Notes: generated from the letters alone by a model not told the origin. DNA of 64,000 nucleotides from CAMLFJ01 sp035524955 (GCA_035524955.1 DATLFG010000107.1:62001-126000), one strand, 5' to 3'; shown: positions 18,726-27,627, counted from the stretch's first letter. Program-made: numbers and translations.

Positions 18726-19990
18726 GTCGGTTCGCTCCGGGCGGCGCCGCGTGGCTGCTCGCCATCTGCGTCTCCCGGGTGGGCGCCTACACGGTATACA
18801 TCGCCTACGCGGCGACGCTGCCCGTCCTGCAGCACGAGTGGCAGCTCTCGGGCACCGCGGCCGGGAGCATCGCGTCCGCGTTCCAGGTGGCCTACGCGCT
18901 GTCGCTGATGGGGTGCTCGACGCTGGCGGATCGCGTGGGCGCGCGGCGGGTCTTCGTGGCCGGGACGGTGGCGTCGGCGATCATGTCGATCGCGTTCGCG
19001 ATGTACGCCCGCGACTACTGGTCGGGGCTGGGCCTCTACACGCTGCTCGCGCTCGCCCTGGGCGGCACCTATACCACCGGCATCCTCCTCGTGGCCGAGA
19101 ACGTGCCGGTCGAGCGGCGAGGGCGGGCGATGGGCGCGTACCTAGCCGGCCACTCGCTCGGCGTCGCTCTGGCCCTCGCGCTGACCGGCCTGGCGATCCC
19201 GCGTGGCGGGTACGTCCTCGCCTTCTGGCTGCTGGCGCTGGGGCCGGTGGTCGGAGCCGCCGCCTCCTGGATGGCGGCGCGGACGAGCGCCAACGTCGTG
19301 ACCCCCCGCACCGGGAGCCAGCGCTTCGGCAGCGAGGTGCTCCGGAACCGGCCCGCCATGCTGGTCATCGCCGGGTATACGTTCCACTCCTGGGAGCTGC
19401 TCGGCATGTGGGCCTGGACACCCACGTTCCTGGCCGCCTGCTTCGTGGCGGCCGGATCGGAGCTGACGCGCGGCGCCGGTCTCGGTGCCTACATGACGGC
19501 GCTGTTCCACCTGACCGGAATGCTGGCCGCGCTGCTGGCCGGCGTGTTCGCGGATCGCTTCGGCCGGACACCGGTGATCTTCGTGATGGCGACGGTCAGC
19601 GCGATCTGTTCGCTCACCTTCGGATGGATGCTCGGGGCCTCGCTCGTGCTCATCGTCGCGGTTGGGCTCCTCTACGGGTTCGCCGCGCTCGGGGACTCAC
19701 CGATCTACTCCACCGCGATCACCGAGGTGGTGGCCCCGGCCTACCGCGGCACCGCCCTCGCGCTGCGCTCGCTCCTGGGCTATGGCGCGGGCGCGATCGC
19801 GCCGCTGGTCTTCGGCGCGATCCTGGACTGGTACGGCGTCCGCTCGGCCGGCGCGTGGGGCTGGGCGTTCTTGAGTCTCGGCATCGCAGGCGTGGGCGCC
19901 GTGGTGTCGGTGGTGCTGCTGCACCGGACGCCGGCAGCGGCCGCCCTGCACGGTCCCGGCCTGCGCCGGGCCGCGGCCGGAGTCCGATGA
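18722..19990 (+). CDS. MFS transporter in the arsenic operon (first of two)
   Basis: 422 residues with about 12 membrane helices and MFS loop 2-3 signature (LADRVGARRVF) plus a second copy between helices 8-9 (FADRFGRTPVIF). It contains Cys in membrane segments (MGCSTLAD, AACFVAAG, ICSLTF). No Acr3, ArsB or ArsP was seen in the cluster, so this protein and its paralogue at 20896 are the candidates for moving arsenicals. The ATG overlaps a short preceding frame and its stop overlaps the acetyltransferase start (ATGA). Confidence 0.85.
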   Translation: MSRFAPGGAAWLLAICVSRVGAYTVYIAYAATLPVLQHEWQLSGTAAGSIASAFQVAYALSLMGCSTLADRVGARRVFVAGTVASAIMSIAFAMYARDYWSGLGLYTLLALALGGTYTTGILLVAENVPVERRGRAMGAYLAGHSLGVALALALTGLAIPRGGYVLAFWLLALGPVVGAAASWMAARTSANVVTPRTGSQRFGSEVLRNRPAMLVIAGYTFHSWELLGMWAWTPTFLAACFVAAGSELTRGAGLGAYMTALFHLTGMLAALLAGVFADRFGRTPVIFVMATVSAICSLTFGWMLGASLVLIVAVGLLYGFAALGDSPIYSTAITEVVAPAYRGTALALRSLLGYGAGAIAPLVFGAILDWYGVRSAGAWGWAFLSLGIAGVGAVVSVVLLHRTPAAAALHGPGLRRAAAGVR

Positions 19991-20481
19991 CCGCCATCCG
20001 CACGCGACTGGCGACGCCCGCCGACGCGGCGGCCATCACCGCCATCTACAACGAGGGAATTGCCGACCGGGTCGCGACCTTCGAGACCGAGCCGCGGACG
20101 GTGACCCAGATCGCGCAGCAGCTCGCGGACAAGGGGGACCGGTTCCCGACAGTGGTGGTGGAGCGGGACGGGCAGGTGATCGCCTACGCGAGCGCGGGCG
20201 CCTATCGGAGCCGTCCCGCCTACGCGGGGGTCGCGGAGCACTCGGTGTACGTGGCCCGCGCCGCACGGGGCACCGGAGCGGGCCGGGCCGCGCTGGACGC
20301 CCTGTGCGGGGCCTACGCGGAGCGCGGCTTCTGGAAGATCGTCTCCCGGATCTTTCCCGAGAACACCGCGAGCCTCCGCCTCCACGAGCGGTGCGGGTTC
20401 CGGGTGGTCGGCGTCTACCGGCGGCACGGCAAGCTCGACGGCGAGTGGCGCGATTGCGTGATCGTGGAGCGGCTGCTCTGA
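19987..20481 (+). CDS. GNAT acetyltransferase, ArsN/phosphinothricin acetyltransferase type
   Basis: 164 residues. TPADAAAITAIYNEGI, the FETEPRT segment, the acetyl-CoA loop RAARGTGAGRAAL and FPENTASLRLHERCGF are those of the PAT/ArsN group, which N-acetylates phosphinothricin or the arsenic antibiotic arsinothricin. Location between arsM, an MFS gene and arsC makes the arsinothricin-resistance role (ArsN1) more likely than generic GNAT activity. It overlaps the upstream gene by 4 nt. Confidence 0.82.
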   Translation: MTAIRTRLATPADAAAITAIYNEGIADRVATFETEPRTVTQIAQQLADKGDRFPTVVVERDGQVIAYASAGAYRSRPAYAGVAEHSVYVARAARGTGAGRAALDALCGAYAERGFWKIVSRIFPENTASLRLHERCGFRVVGVYRRHGKLDGEWRDCVIVERLL

Positions 20482-20482
20482 C

Positions 20483-20899
20483 ATGGACCGGACGCGTGTC
20501 CTGTTCCTCTGCACGCACAACTCGGCCCGGAGCCAGATGGCCGAGGGCTTTCTCCGCGCGCTGGCGGGCGATCGCTTCGAGGCCGGGAGCGCCGGGACCG
20601 AGAAGACCTCGGTCAACCCGCTGGCCATCCGGGCGATGGCCGAGGTCGGCATCGATCTCGGCGGGCATACCTCGAAGCTCTACGCGGACGTGGCCTCGGC
20701 GGGCTGGGACTACCTCATCACGGTGTGCGACGACGCCAACGAGCGGTGCCCGTGGGTCCCCGGCCCGGTGCAGCGGCTGCACTGGTCATTCCCCGACCCG
20801 TCGCGCGCGACCGGGACCGAGGAGGAGCGCCTCGGGGTCTTCCGCCGGGTGCGCGACCAGATCCGGGAGCGCCTGACCGACTGGCTGCGGGCTCAGTGA
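20483..20899 (+). CDS. arsC: Arsenate reductase ArsC (thioredoxin-coupled, LMW-phosphatase fold)
   Basis: 138 residues. The phosphatase-type P-loop is CTHNSARS with nucleophile Cys10, and the relay cysteines are Cys82 and Cys89 (VCDDANERCP), the same numbering as the well-studied staphylococcal enzyme. It reduces arsenate to arsenite using thioredoxin. It starts 1 nt after the acetyltransferase stop and its stop overlaps the GTG of the next MFS gene. Its arsenite product would feed ArsM. Confidence 0.95.
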   Translation: MDRTRVLFLCTHNSARSQMAEGFLRALAGDRFEAGSAGTEKTSVNPLAIRAMAEVGIDLGGHTSKLYADVASAGWDYLITVCDDANERCPWVPGPVQRLHWSFPDPSRATGTEEERLGVFRRVRDQIRERLTDWLRAQ

Positions 20900-22140
20900 C
20901 CCCCGCCCAGCTCGTCGCTTGCGTCTGCGTGGCGCAGGTGTGCGCCCAGATCGGAGCCTACACGTGGCCGGCGCTGCTGCCCGGCTTCCTCGCCGAGTGG
21001 CACCTCAGCAACCGGGAGGCCGGCTGGATCACCGGCATCTTCTACGCGGCCTACACGGTGGCGGTGCCCGTCCTCGTGACGCTCACCGACCGCGTGGACG
21101 CGCGTGCCGTCTACCTGAGCGGCGTCGCCCTCACGGTGGCGAGCCATCTGGGGTTCGCCACCTTCGTGGACGGGCCGTGGGGCGCCGCCGCGGCCCGCGC
21201 GCTCGCCGGCGTGGGCTGGGCCGGCACCTACATGACCGGCCTCAAGATGCTGGCGGACCGGGTGGAGCCGGCGCTGATGTCCCGTGCGGTGGCCGGGCAC
21301 GCCGCGAGCATCGGCATCGCGGGCGCCATCTCGTTCGTGTTCGCGGGCACGATCGGCCGGTGGCTCGGCTGGCGCGGCGCCTTCGCGGCGGCCGCGGTCG
21401 CCGCGCTGGTCGGATGGCTGATCGTGTTCGTCGGGGCGCCGACGCGGGCGCGCGGCCCGGCCGGCGCGGCCTCCGGCGCGCTCTTCGATTTCCGGCCGGT
21501 GCTCCGCAACCGCTCGGCCATGGCCTACGCCGTCGCGTACTGCGCGCATACCTGGGAGATGAACGCTCTCCGCGGCTGGGCGGTGGCGTTCCTGGCCTAC
21601 GTGGCCGCCGCCACGGACGACCGCGGCCCCTGGATCGGGCCCACCGCGGTGGCCATGACCATGGGCCTCATCGGCACGTGGGCCAGCGTGGCCGGGAACG
21701 AAGCCGCCATTCGCATGGGCCGGCCGCGGCTCGTGCGTCTGGCCATGAGCGCGTGCGTGGTCTGCGCGGCCGGCATCGGCTTCCTCGGGGCCCGCTCCTA
21801 TCCGCTGGCCGCGGGCCTGGTGCTCCTCTACGGGTCGCTGATCTGGCTCGACTCCTCCTCGCTCACCGCGGGCGCCGCCGGGAGCGCGGATCCCGAGCGG
21901 CGCGGCGCCACGCTGGCGCTGCACTCGATGGCGGGCTACGCGGGCGGGGCCGTCGGGCCCATCGCGATCGGCTGGATCCTCGATCTGAGCGGCGGCATGT
22001 CGCCCATGGGCTGGGGGCTCGCGTTCCTCCACGTCGCGGTGATCGCGCTGCTGGGGCAGGTGGCCTTCGTGCTCCTGGGGCCGCGCGATCTGCTCGGGGA
22101 CCGGCGGAGCGGAGCGGGGCACCGGGCGGATCGGGCTTGA
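20896..22140 (+). CDS. MFS transporter in the arsenic operon (second, paralogous)
   Basis: 414 residues, about 12 membrane helices. The N-terminal region matches the first MFS protein of the operon at many positions (GAYT, W-LS-AG-I, DRV-AR-V), so the two are diverged paralogues flanking arsN and arsC. GTG 20896 overlaps the arsC stop (GTGA). Substrate unknown; export of an arsenical is inferred only from context. It is the last gene of the run, and the next gene starts 34 nt later. Confidence 0.82.
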   Translation: MTPAQLVACVCVAQVCAQIGAYTWPALLPGFLAEWHLSNREAGWITGIFYAAYTVAVPVLVTLTDRVDARAVYLSGVALTVASHLGFATFVDGPWGAAAARALAGVGWAGTYMTGLKMLADRVEPALMSRAVAGHAASIGIAGAISFVFAGTIGRWLGWRGAFAAAAVAALVGWLIVFVGAPTRARGPAGAASGALFDFRPVLRNRSAMAYAVAYCAHTWEMNALRGWAVAFLAYVAAATDDRGPWIGPTAVAMTMGLIGTWASVAGNEAAIRMGRPRLVRLAMSACVVCAAGIGFLGARSYPLAAGLVLLYGSLIWLDSSSLTAGAAGSADPERRGATLALHSMAGYAGGAVGPIAIGWILDLSGGMSPMGWGLAFLHVAVIALLGQVAFVLLGPRDLLGDRRSGAGHRADRA

Positions 22141-22174
22141 CGAAGGCGCCCGCTCCGGTGGAGCATCGCGGGAC

Positions 22175-22954
22175 ATGACCCTCGCCGACCGCGTCGCGAT
22201 CGTCACCGGAGCCGGCAACGGCATCGGCAAGGCCACCGCGCTGGCCCTGGCGCGGGCCGGTGCGCAGGTCGCGGCGGTGGACGTGGACGGGGGCGCCGCC
22301 AAGACGACCGCGGAGGCGGCCGCGGCGCTCGGGCCGCGGAGCCTGGCGCTCGAGACGGACGTGGGCGATCTGGTTGCCATCGACCGGATGGTCCGGCGCG
22401 TGATGGAGACGTTCGGGCGAATCGACGTCCTGGTGAACAATGCCGGTGTCACCCGGCGCGCCTACATCATGGATCTCACCGAGCAGGACTGGGACCGCAT
22501 CATGCGCGTCAACGCCAAGGGCGTCTTCTTCTGCCTGCAGCGGGTGGCCCGCGAGATGATTCCCCGGCGGAGCGGCACGATTATCAACATCGCGTCGATC
22601 GCGGGGAAGGGCTACGCGGGCACCTCGAACGCGATCTACGCGGCGAGCAAGGGCAGCGTGATCTCGCTGACCCGCACCGCCGCGCTGCAGCTCGCCCGCC
22701 ACGACATCAACGTCAACGCGATCTGCCCGGGCATCACGGTGACCGCGCTGTCCGAGGCCAACGTGGCGGTCCGTGCCCGCGACGAGGGCCTCTCGGTCGA
22801 GGAGATGACGCGGCGGCGCAACGCGGTCATCCCGCTCGGCCGGGCCAACGAGCCCGAGGACGTGGCCGCGCTCGCGGTCTTCCTCGCCTCTCCGGGAGCG
22901 CGGAACATCACCGGCCAGTCGCTCAACGTCGACGGCGGCGTCATCCTCGACTGA
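22175..22954 (+). CDS. SDR family NAD(P)-dependent oxidoreductase
   Basis: 259 residues, classical SDR. Nucleotide motif TGAGNGIGKATA, NNAG, catalytic Ser in INIASIAGKG, YxxxK as YAASKGS, and a C-terminal INVDGG-like end (LNVDGG). An Asp after beta-2 (AVDVDGG) favours NAD(H). The substrate is a secondary alcohol or ketone, not determinable. It could belong to the arsenic transcript by distance but has no functional link; it is followed after 23 nt by an LLM-class enzyme. Confidence 0.88.
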   Translation: MTLADRVAIVTGAGNGIGKATALALARAGAQVAAVDVDGGAAKTTAEAAAALGPRSLALETDVGDLVAIDRMVRRVMETFGRIDVLVNNAGVTRRAYIMDLTEQDWDRIMRVNAKGVFFCLQRVAREMIPRRSGTIINIASIAGKGYAGTSNAIYAASKGSVISLTRTAALQLARHDINVNAICPGITVTALSEANVAVRARDEGLSVEEMTRRRNAVIPLGRANEPEDVAALAVFLASPGARNITGQSLNVDGGVILD

Positions 22955-22977
22955 CCCTCGATCAAGGAGACCTCACC

Positions 22978-23826
22978 ATGAACATCGGCGTCTCGGTGCC
23001 CCTGCCCGCCTATCTCGTGGACGTCGGTGCCATGGCCCGCACGGCGGAGGCGCTGGGCTTCGAGTCCTTCTGGTGCGCCGAGCATCCGTTCATCCCGGTG
23101 CAGACGAGCAGCCGGTTCCCGGGCTCGGCGGACGGCGTCATCCCGGAGGAGTACTCGCACTTCGTCGATCCCTTCGTCGCGCTCGCGCGCGCCTCGGGGA
23201 CGACCAGCCGGATCAAGCTCGCCACCGGGATCGTGCTGGTGCCGGAGCGTCATCCGCTGGTGCTGGCCAAAGAGGTCTCCACGCTCGATCTCGTGAGCGG
23301 CGGGCGCTTCCTCTTCGGCATCGGGGCGGGCTGGCTCCGCGAGGAGACCCAGATCATGGGCGGCGACTTCGATCACCGCTGGACCCAGACGCGGGAGTCG
23401 GTCCTCGCCATGAAGGAGCTCTGGACGAAGCCGGAAGCCCAGTTCCACGGCAAGTACTACGACTTCCCGCCGGTGCGCTCCTACCCCAAGCCGATCCAGA
23501 CGCCACACCCGCCGGTACTGCTGGGCGGCGCCGCCAAGAACGTGCTCCAGCGCGTGGTGGCCTGGGGCGACGGCTGGCTGCCCAACCGCGTGACGCCGGA
23601 TCAGCTCCGCGAGAGCCGCGCCACGCTCGACCGCCTCGCCAAGGAGGCCGGCCGCGATCCCGCCGCCATCACGATCTCGGCGCACGGGCAGCCCGCCGAC
23701 CGCGACCTGGTCCGCCGGCTCCTCGACGCCGGCGCCACCCGCGTCGTGATCCGGCCCGCCACCTCCAGGTCGGAGCCGGAGATGGTGCGCGAGCTCACCC
23801 GGATCGCGGAGGCGGTGATGCGCTAG
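22978..23826 (+). CDS. LLM class (luciferase-like) flavin/F420-dependent oxidoreductase
   Basis: 282 residues in the bacterial luciferase-like TIM barrel: MNIGVSVPLP, LGFESFWCAEHPFIP, IKLATGIVLVPERHPL, FLFGIGAGWLREE and the PPVLLGG segment. Family members use F420 or FMN and the sequence resembles the F420-type subgroup (GxGWLREE), but the cofactor cannot be settled by eye. Shine-Dalgarno AAGGAGA precedes the ATG. Possibly in one transcript with the SDR gene. Confidence 0.87.
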   Translation: MNIGVSVPLPAYLVDVGAMARTAEALGFESFWCAEHPFIPVQTSSRFPGSADGVIPEEYSHFVDPFVALARASGTTSRIKLATGIVLVPERHPLVLAKEVSTLDLVSGGRFLFGIGAGWLREETQIMGGDFDHRWTQTRESVLAMKELWTKPEAQFHGKYYDFPPVRSYPKPIQTPHPPVLLGGAAKNVLQRVVAWGDGWLPNRVTPDQLRESRATLDRLAKEAGRDPAAITISAHGQPADRDLVRRLLDAGATRVVIRPATSRSEPEMVRELTRIAEAVMR

Positions 23827-23833
23827 GCCGCGC

Positions 23834-24370
23834 TCAGGGCTTGTGGGTCTCCACGTGCGTCGCCTCGATCACGTAGGAGGCGCTGGCCAGCTCGCTGCTG
23901 GACCGCTCCGTTCGCAGCCGGCCCGTGACCGAGACCATGTCGAACACCTCGGTCACTTTGAACGGCCGGCGGCCGGTGCGCACGAGCACGACCTGGTTGG
24001 ACGGCGGCGGCGGGACGTGGATGCAGGCCCCGAAGTAGGGGACCAGGAGGAACTCCGAGACGGCCTTGCCGTCGCCTTCGAGCGTCACCAGGAAGCCCGA
24101 GAGCTTCACCGTCTTGTTGCTGAGCGACTGGACCACCGGCGCGTTCTCCCAGGCCTTGCGCAGCCGCTCGGCGGCTTTCTCCGCGCGCGGGTCGTCGTCC
24201 CGGAGGCGCGACACCTCCTTCTGGTACTTCCTCACCAGGTCGCTCGGGTCGTAGCCGGCAGGGACCAGGTGCTTCCAGTCGATGACCTCGGGCCGCTCCT
24301 GGGCCAGGGCGCCGGGCGCGCCGAGCCAGATCGCGGCCACCAGGACGAGAGCGACAGCTCTTGGATTCAT
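23834..24370 (-). CDS. Exported DUF3299-type protein of the metal-transport cluster
   Basis: 178 residues with a signal peptide (ending GALAQ). The mature part has the DUF3299 features: a WKHLVP start, SGFLVTLEGDGK, FLLVPYFGACIHVPPPP and a terminal VEATHVE-like strand (VIEATHVE). Family members are envelope proteins linked to ABC transporters of the FtsX type. It is the last gene of a minus-strand run with DUF2796, ATPase and permease, a set that resembles Vibrio zrg zinc-uptake loci. It probably assists metal delivery in the periplasm. Confidence 0.78.
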   Translation of the reverse strand: MNPRAVALVLVAAIWLGAPGALAQERPEVIDWKHLVPAGYDPSDLVRKYQKEVSRLRDDDPRAEKAAERLRKAWENAPVVQSLSNKTVKLSGFLVTLEGDGKAVSEFLLVPYFGACIHVPPPPSNQVVLVRTGRRPFKVTEVFDMVSVTGRLRTERSSSELASASYVIEATHVETHKP

Positions 24371-24398
24371 CGCGGGACCTCCGGGGGGTGCGGGGTGT

Positions 24399-25658
24399 CT
24401 AGACATGGACGGTCATGCCGTCGGTCAGCGAGTACCGGTAGGCGCGCAGGGCCGGCCACAGACCGGCGACGATGCTCGCGAGGAGGACCGCGGCCAGCAG
24501 GAGCCACTCGTGCGCGCTGGGAAATCCGATCTCGATCCAGAGCCCCAGCCGGGTCTGGATGAGGCCGCGGGCCACGAAGAGCGCCAGGTAGAGCAGCCCG
24601 ACGCCGACCGCGATGCCCGCAGCGGCGAGCGCGGCGGCCTCTCCCACGACGAGGGCCAGGACGTGTCGCGGCCGGGCCCCCACCGAGCGCAGCACCGCCA
24701 TCTCGCGCCGCCGCTCGTTGAGGCCGGTGAGGAGGGCGGTGACCATGCCGAAGAGGCCAACCAGCGCGACGAGCGCCGAGACACCGAGCAGCGCCTGCTC
24801 CGCCACCCCGATCGCCTCCCACAACTCCTGCAGCACCACCCCGGGCAGGATGGCCAGAAGCGGCTCCTTGCGATAGTCGTTCACGAAGCGCTGCACGTGG
24901 AAGACCGCGGTGCGCGAGTCGAGCCCGACCAGGAACGCGGTGATGCTGCGCGGGGTGAGGTCCCGGAGCCGTGCCTCCTCGGCCGAGACCGCCGCGCCGG
25001 GCGCGCGCATCCCGCTCTGCCAGTCCAGGTGGATCGCCTCGAGGCCGGCCAGCGACACGTGGACGGTGCGGTCGACCGGGGTGCCCGTCTTGCCCAGGAT
25101 GCCGACCACGCGAAACGGCTTGTCGTCGTGACGGGAGACGCCCGCGTCCACCGCCCCGTGGGCGACGACGATCGGCTGGCCCACGCGGTAGCCGAGCTCG
25201 CGCGCCACGTCGGCCCCCACCACCGCGTCGTAGACGTCGTCGAAGATCGCGCCGGCCTCGAGCTCGAGGCCCCGGACACGCGCGTAGCGGTAGTGCCGGA
25301 AGTAGTCGGCAGTGGTTCCGAGCACCGCGAACCCCCGGTGGGAGTCGCCCAGGGAGAGGGGAATCGTCCAGCGTACCCGCGGGTGGCGCGCGAGCTCCTG
25401 GTAGCTCGTCCAGGACACGTTGTTGGTGGCGTAGCCGATGCGGAACACCGAGTGGAGCAGGAGCGCAGTCGCCCCGGTGCGGGCCCCCACGATCAGGTCG
25501 GTCCCCGAGATCGTGTTGGCGAAGCCGGCGCGGGCCTGCGTGCGCAGGCGCTCGACGCCGAGGAGGAGGACCACGCTCAGGGCGATCGACAGGATCAGGA
25601 GGATGGCGGTCACCCGTCGATTCAGGAGGCTCTTCCCGGCCAGCGCGAGGATGGCCAC
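24399..25658 (-). CDS. ABC transporter permease, FtsX/MacB family
   Basis: 419 residues. One N-terminal membrane helix (about 17-37) is followed by a large extracytoplasmic domain (about 45-270) and three C-terminal helices in the FtsX arrangement (about 285-410), with NERRREMAVLRSVGARP, the characteristic cytoplasmic loop. The GTG at 25658 starts 1 nt after the ATPase stop. With the ATPase next to it, it would form an ABC mechanotransducer-type or import complex; the neighbours DUF2796 and DUF3299 suggest zinc or another divalent metal. Confidence 0.88.
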   Translation of the reverse strand: MAILALAGKSLLNRRVTAILLILSIALSVVLLLGVERLRTQARAGFANTISGTDLIVGARTGATALLLHSVFRIGYATNNVSWTSYQELARHPRVRWTIPLSLGDSHRGFAVLGTTADYFRHYRYARVRGLELEAGAIFDDVYDAVVGADVARELGYRVGQPIVVAHGAVDAGVSRHDDKPFRVVGILGKTGTPVDRTVHVSLAGLEAIHLDWQSGMRAPGAAVSAEEARLRDLTPRSITAFLVGLDSRTAVFHVQRFVNDYRKEPLLAILPGVVLQELWEAIGVAEQALLGVSALVALVGLFGMVTALLTGLNERRREMAVLRSVGARPRHVLALVVGEAAALAAAGIAVGVGLLYLALFVARGLIQTRLGLWIEIGFPSAHEWLLLAAVLLASIVAGLWPALRAYRYSLTDGMTVHV

Positions 25659-25659
25659 G

Positions 25660-26370
25660 TCAGGCGCCCGGCGCCGGCCGAGGCGCGGCGAGATCGGCGA
25701 GGGCGAGGGTGCGCGCGAAGAGACCCTCGAGGCTGCGGTCGTGGCTGACGAAGAGGAGCGTGGCCCCTTCGCTCTCGCACTCGCGGAACAGGAGCCGGAG
25801 GAACGCCTCCCGGCGGTCGGCGTCCAGCGCCGAGGTCGGCTCGTCGGCGAGGAGGATCTCGGGCCGGCCGAGGAGGGCCCGGGCGGCGGCCACCCGCTGC
25901 TGCTGCCCCACGCTCAGGCGGCTGACCGCGCGTCGAGACCGGGCCTCCGCGCCCAGGTCGAGGTGCTCGAGCAGCCGGGCCGCCTCCCGATCGGCCCCGC
26001 CCCGCGCGGCCACCTGGTGGCGGCGCCGCCTCGAGAACCGGCAGGGCAGCGTGACGTTCTCGGTCACCGAGAGATAGGGCACCAGATTGAACATCTGGAA
26101 GATGATGCCGAAGTGGTCGGCGCGGAACGTGTCCCGCGCCGACCCGGCGAGCCGCGAGATCTCGGTGCCGAGCACGCGGAGGGAGCCCCGTTGCGGCACG
26201 ACCACGCCCGCGAGGAGGCTGAGCAGGCTGCTCTTGCCGCTGCCGCTCGGTCCGTGCACGAACACCCGCTGACCGGCCGGGATCGCGAGCCGCTCGATCC
26301 GCAGCAGGGGCTGATCCGGGGTCCAGCCGAACTCGACGTCGGCCGCCTCGATGACCGCCGCCGCGCTCAC
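25660..26370 (-). CDS. ABC transporter ATP-binding protein, LolD/MacB type
   Basis: 236 residues. Walker A GPSGSGKSS, Q-loop FQMFNLVPYLSV, signature RLSVGQQQRVA, Walker B ILLADEPTSALD and switch His (FVSHDRS). The GTG start (26370) overlaps the upstream DUF2796 stop as GTGA; longer frames add an unconserved Arg-rich tail. It powers the FtsX-type permease encoded next. Its position in a set like zrgABC points to a metal-related transporter. Confidence 0.9.
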   Translation of the reverse strand: MSAAAVIEAADVEFGWTPDQPLLRIERLAIPAGQRVFVHGPSGSGKSSLLSLLAGVVVPQRGSLRVLGTEISRLAGSARDTFRADHFGIIFQMFNLVPYLSVTENVTLPCRFSRRRRHQVAARGGADREAARLLEHLDLGAEARSRRAVSRLSVGQQQRVAAARALLGRPEILLADEPTSALDADRREAFLRLLFRECESEGATLLFVSHDRSLEGLFARTLALADLAAPRPAPGA

Positions 26371-26888
26371 GAGGCGATCTTGAGCCGGGGCGCGCCGGGC
26401 TTGAGGACCGCGGCCTTCTGCCCGTGCGCGGTGACGATCTGCACGCGCAGCTCCTTCAGGCGCGGGAACGCCTTGAACAGGCCCACGTCCACATGGGCGA
26501 GGGCGGCCGGCTGGGCACACTGCCAGCGCCACTCCGTCTCGATCTCGGAGTGCGTCTCCTTGCTGCCGGGCGGCGGCAGCTTGATCTCGACCCGGGTGGG
26601 CTGGGCCTGGCAGCCCGCGGCCGCCACCGGCGTGAAGAGCTTCCCCGGCTCCTTGAGCTGCTGCTCGACGCGGGCCACCGTCTTCTTCTGGGCGTCGGTG
26701 CGGGGTGCGTGCTCGAAGCCGAGGAAGTTGTCGGCGGGGCTGTCGAGGGCGATCTGCAGCGCGCCGCCGTCGAGGGTGACGTCGAGGCGGGCCGCACCAT
26801 GGTGATGCGCGCGTGACGCGCCCTTGTCGGCGGCGAGCGCCGGGGCCGCCGCGAGAAGCGCGGACAGGATGAGCGAGCAGGTCCGCAT
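26367..26888 (-). CDS. DUF2796 periplasmic protein (ZrgA-like)
   Basis: 173 residues. Signal peptide ending ALAADKG, a His-rich start of the mature protein (ASRAHHHGAARLDV), a central LDSPADNFLGFEHAPRTDAQK segment and two Cys (AAGCQAQ, RWQCAQP) likely paired. This is the DUF2796 pattern of ZrgA, a zinc-regulated periplasmic protein of a Vibrio zinc-uptake locus. It would bind metal for the ABC transporter encoded downstream. It overlaps the ATPase gene by 4 nt. Confidence 0.82.
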   Translation of the reverse strand: MRTCSLILSALLAAAPALAADKGASRAHHHGAARLDVTLDGGALQIALDSPADNFLGFEHAPRTDAQKKTVARVEQQLKEPGKLFTPVAAAGCQAQPTRVEIKLPPPGSKETHSEIETEWRWQCAQPAALAHVDVGLFKAFPRLKELRVQIVTAHGQKAAVLKPGAPRLKIAS

Positions 26889-26986
26889 GGTGAGCCTCCA
26901 GTCGAACACCGGCCGGGTGCGGCGGGTGTCCTGAGCCGAGCGTGGTGGCGAGCGCCGCGCGGTCGAGGCGCGGACGCGGGACGGCG

Positions 26987-27289
26987 TCAGGACCGGACGG
27001 GCGGGGCGCGGGCCGCGCTCGGGCGGGCCGGGGGCGCGGGGACGGCGTGGAAGGTCGAGGGCTCGGCGCGGCTCGCCGGGGCGAGCGCCACCGCCGGCTC
27101 CGGATCCGGGGCCGGCGCCATCACTAGGTGGTCGGCCGCCACGTGCAGCGCGCACGGCGCCTCGTGCAGGTGGAGGACGTGCTCGATCTCGTGCGCGAGG
27201 GCGGTGCCCTGCGCGGACACGAACATCAGCGCGAGGACCGCGGCGAGGGCCGCGAGCAGACGCGGCCGCCGTCTACTGGCAGTGTGCAT
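26987..27289 (-). CDS. Small exported His-rich protein at the head of the metal cluster
   Basis: 100 residues. The signal peptide (LLAALAAVLALMFVSAQGTALA) is followed by a short His-rich segment (HEIEHVLHLHEAPCALHVAADH, seven His, one Cys) that could bind a divalent metal, then a Pro/Ala tail. No family is known. Its start lies within the end of the upstream small gene (27273-27596). Gene order and His content fit a periplasmic metal buffer for the ZrgA-like transporter, which is an inference. Confidence 0.55.
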   Translation of the reverse strand: MHTASRRRPRLLAALAAVLALMFVSAQGTALAHEIEHVLHLHEAPCALHVAADHLVMAPAPDPEPAVALAPASRAEPSTFHAVPAPPARPSAARAPPVRS

Positions 27290-27596
27290 GGTCGCCATGG
27301 GGCCAGCAGACGAGGCCATCCGAGCTGACGAGGAGCCCGGGGTCGGGGGTCCCGGCGTGCCGAGCTTCGTCGCCGGGGACTCGCAGCGCGCCGCGAGCAC
27401 CACCGACCCGGGCGCGCGTGAAGGGATCGACGCGGATGGCGTAGCGCTGGCCGTCCTCACAGACCAGCCAGTCTCCGTCGCGGTCGCACCGGGTCTGCGC
27501 GGTCGCGGGGGCGGCGAGCCCACAGACCAGCGCCGCGGTGGCCGCCGCGCCGAGCAGGCCCGCGATTCGCCTTGGATGCGCGCTGGAGGTCTTCAC
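27273..27596 (-). CDS. Small exported Cys/His-containing protein
   Basis: 107 residues from a GTG start (27596). Signal peptide ending ATAQT; the mature part has four Cys (TRCDRDG, LVCEDGQ, LVCWPHGDHAHCQ) and a terminal His/Cys cluster. No family is assigned. A -10-like TATGAT lies 9 nt upstream on the minus strand, so this may be the first gene of the metal-transport transcript. Possible metal-binding role is inferred from the Cys/His end and the neighbours. Confidence 0.5.
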   Translation of the reverse strand: MKTSSAHPRRIAGLLGAAATAALVCGLAAPATAQTRCDRDGDWLVCEDGQRYAIRVDPFTRARVGGARGALRVPGDEARHAGTPDPGLLVSSDGLVCWPHGDHAHCQ

Positions 27597-27627
27597 GCTC
27601 GTTCCATCATAGCATCACCGGCATAGA

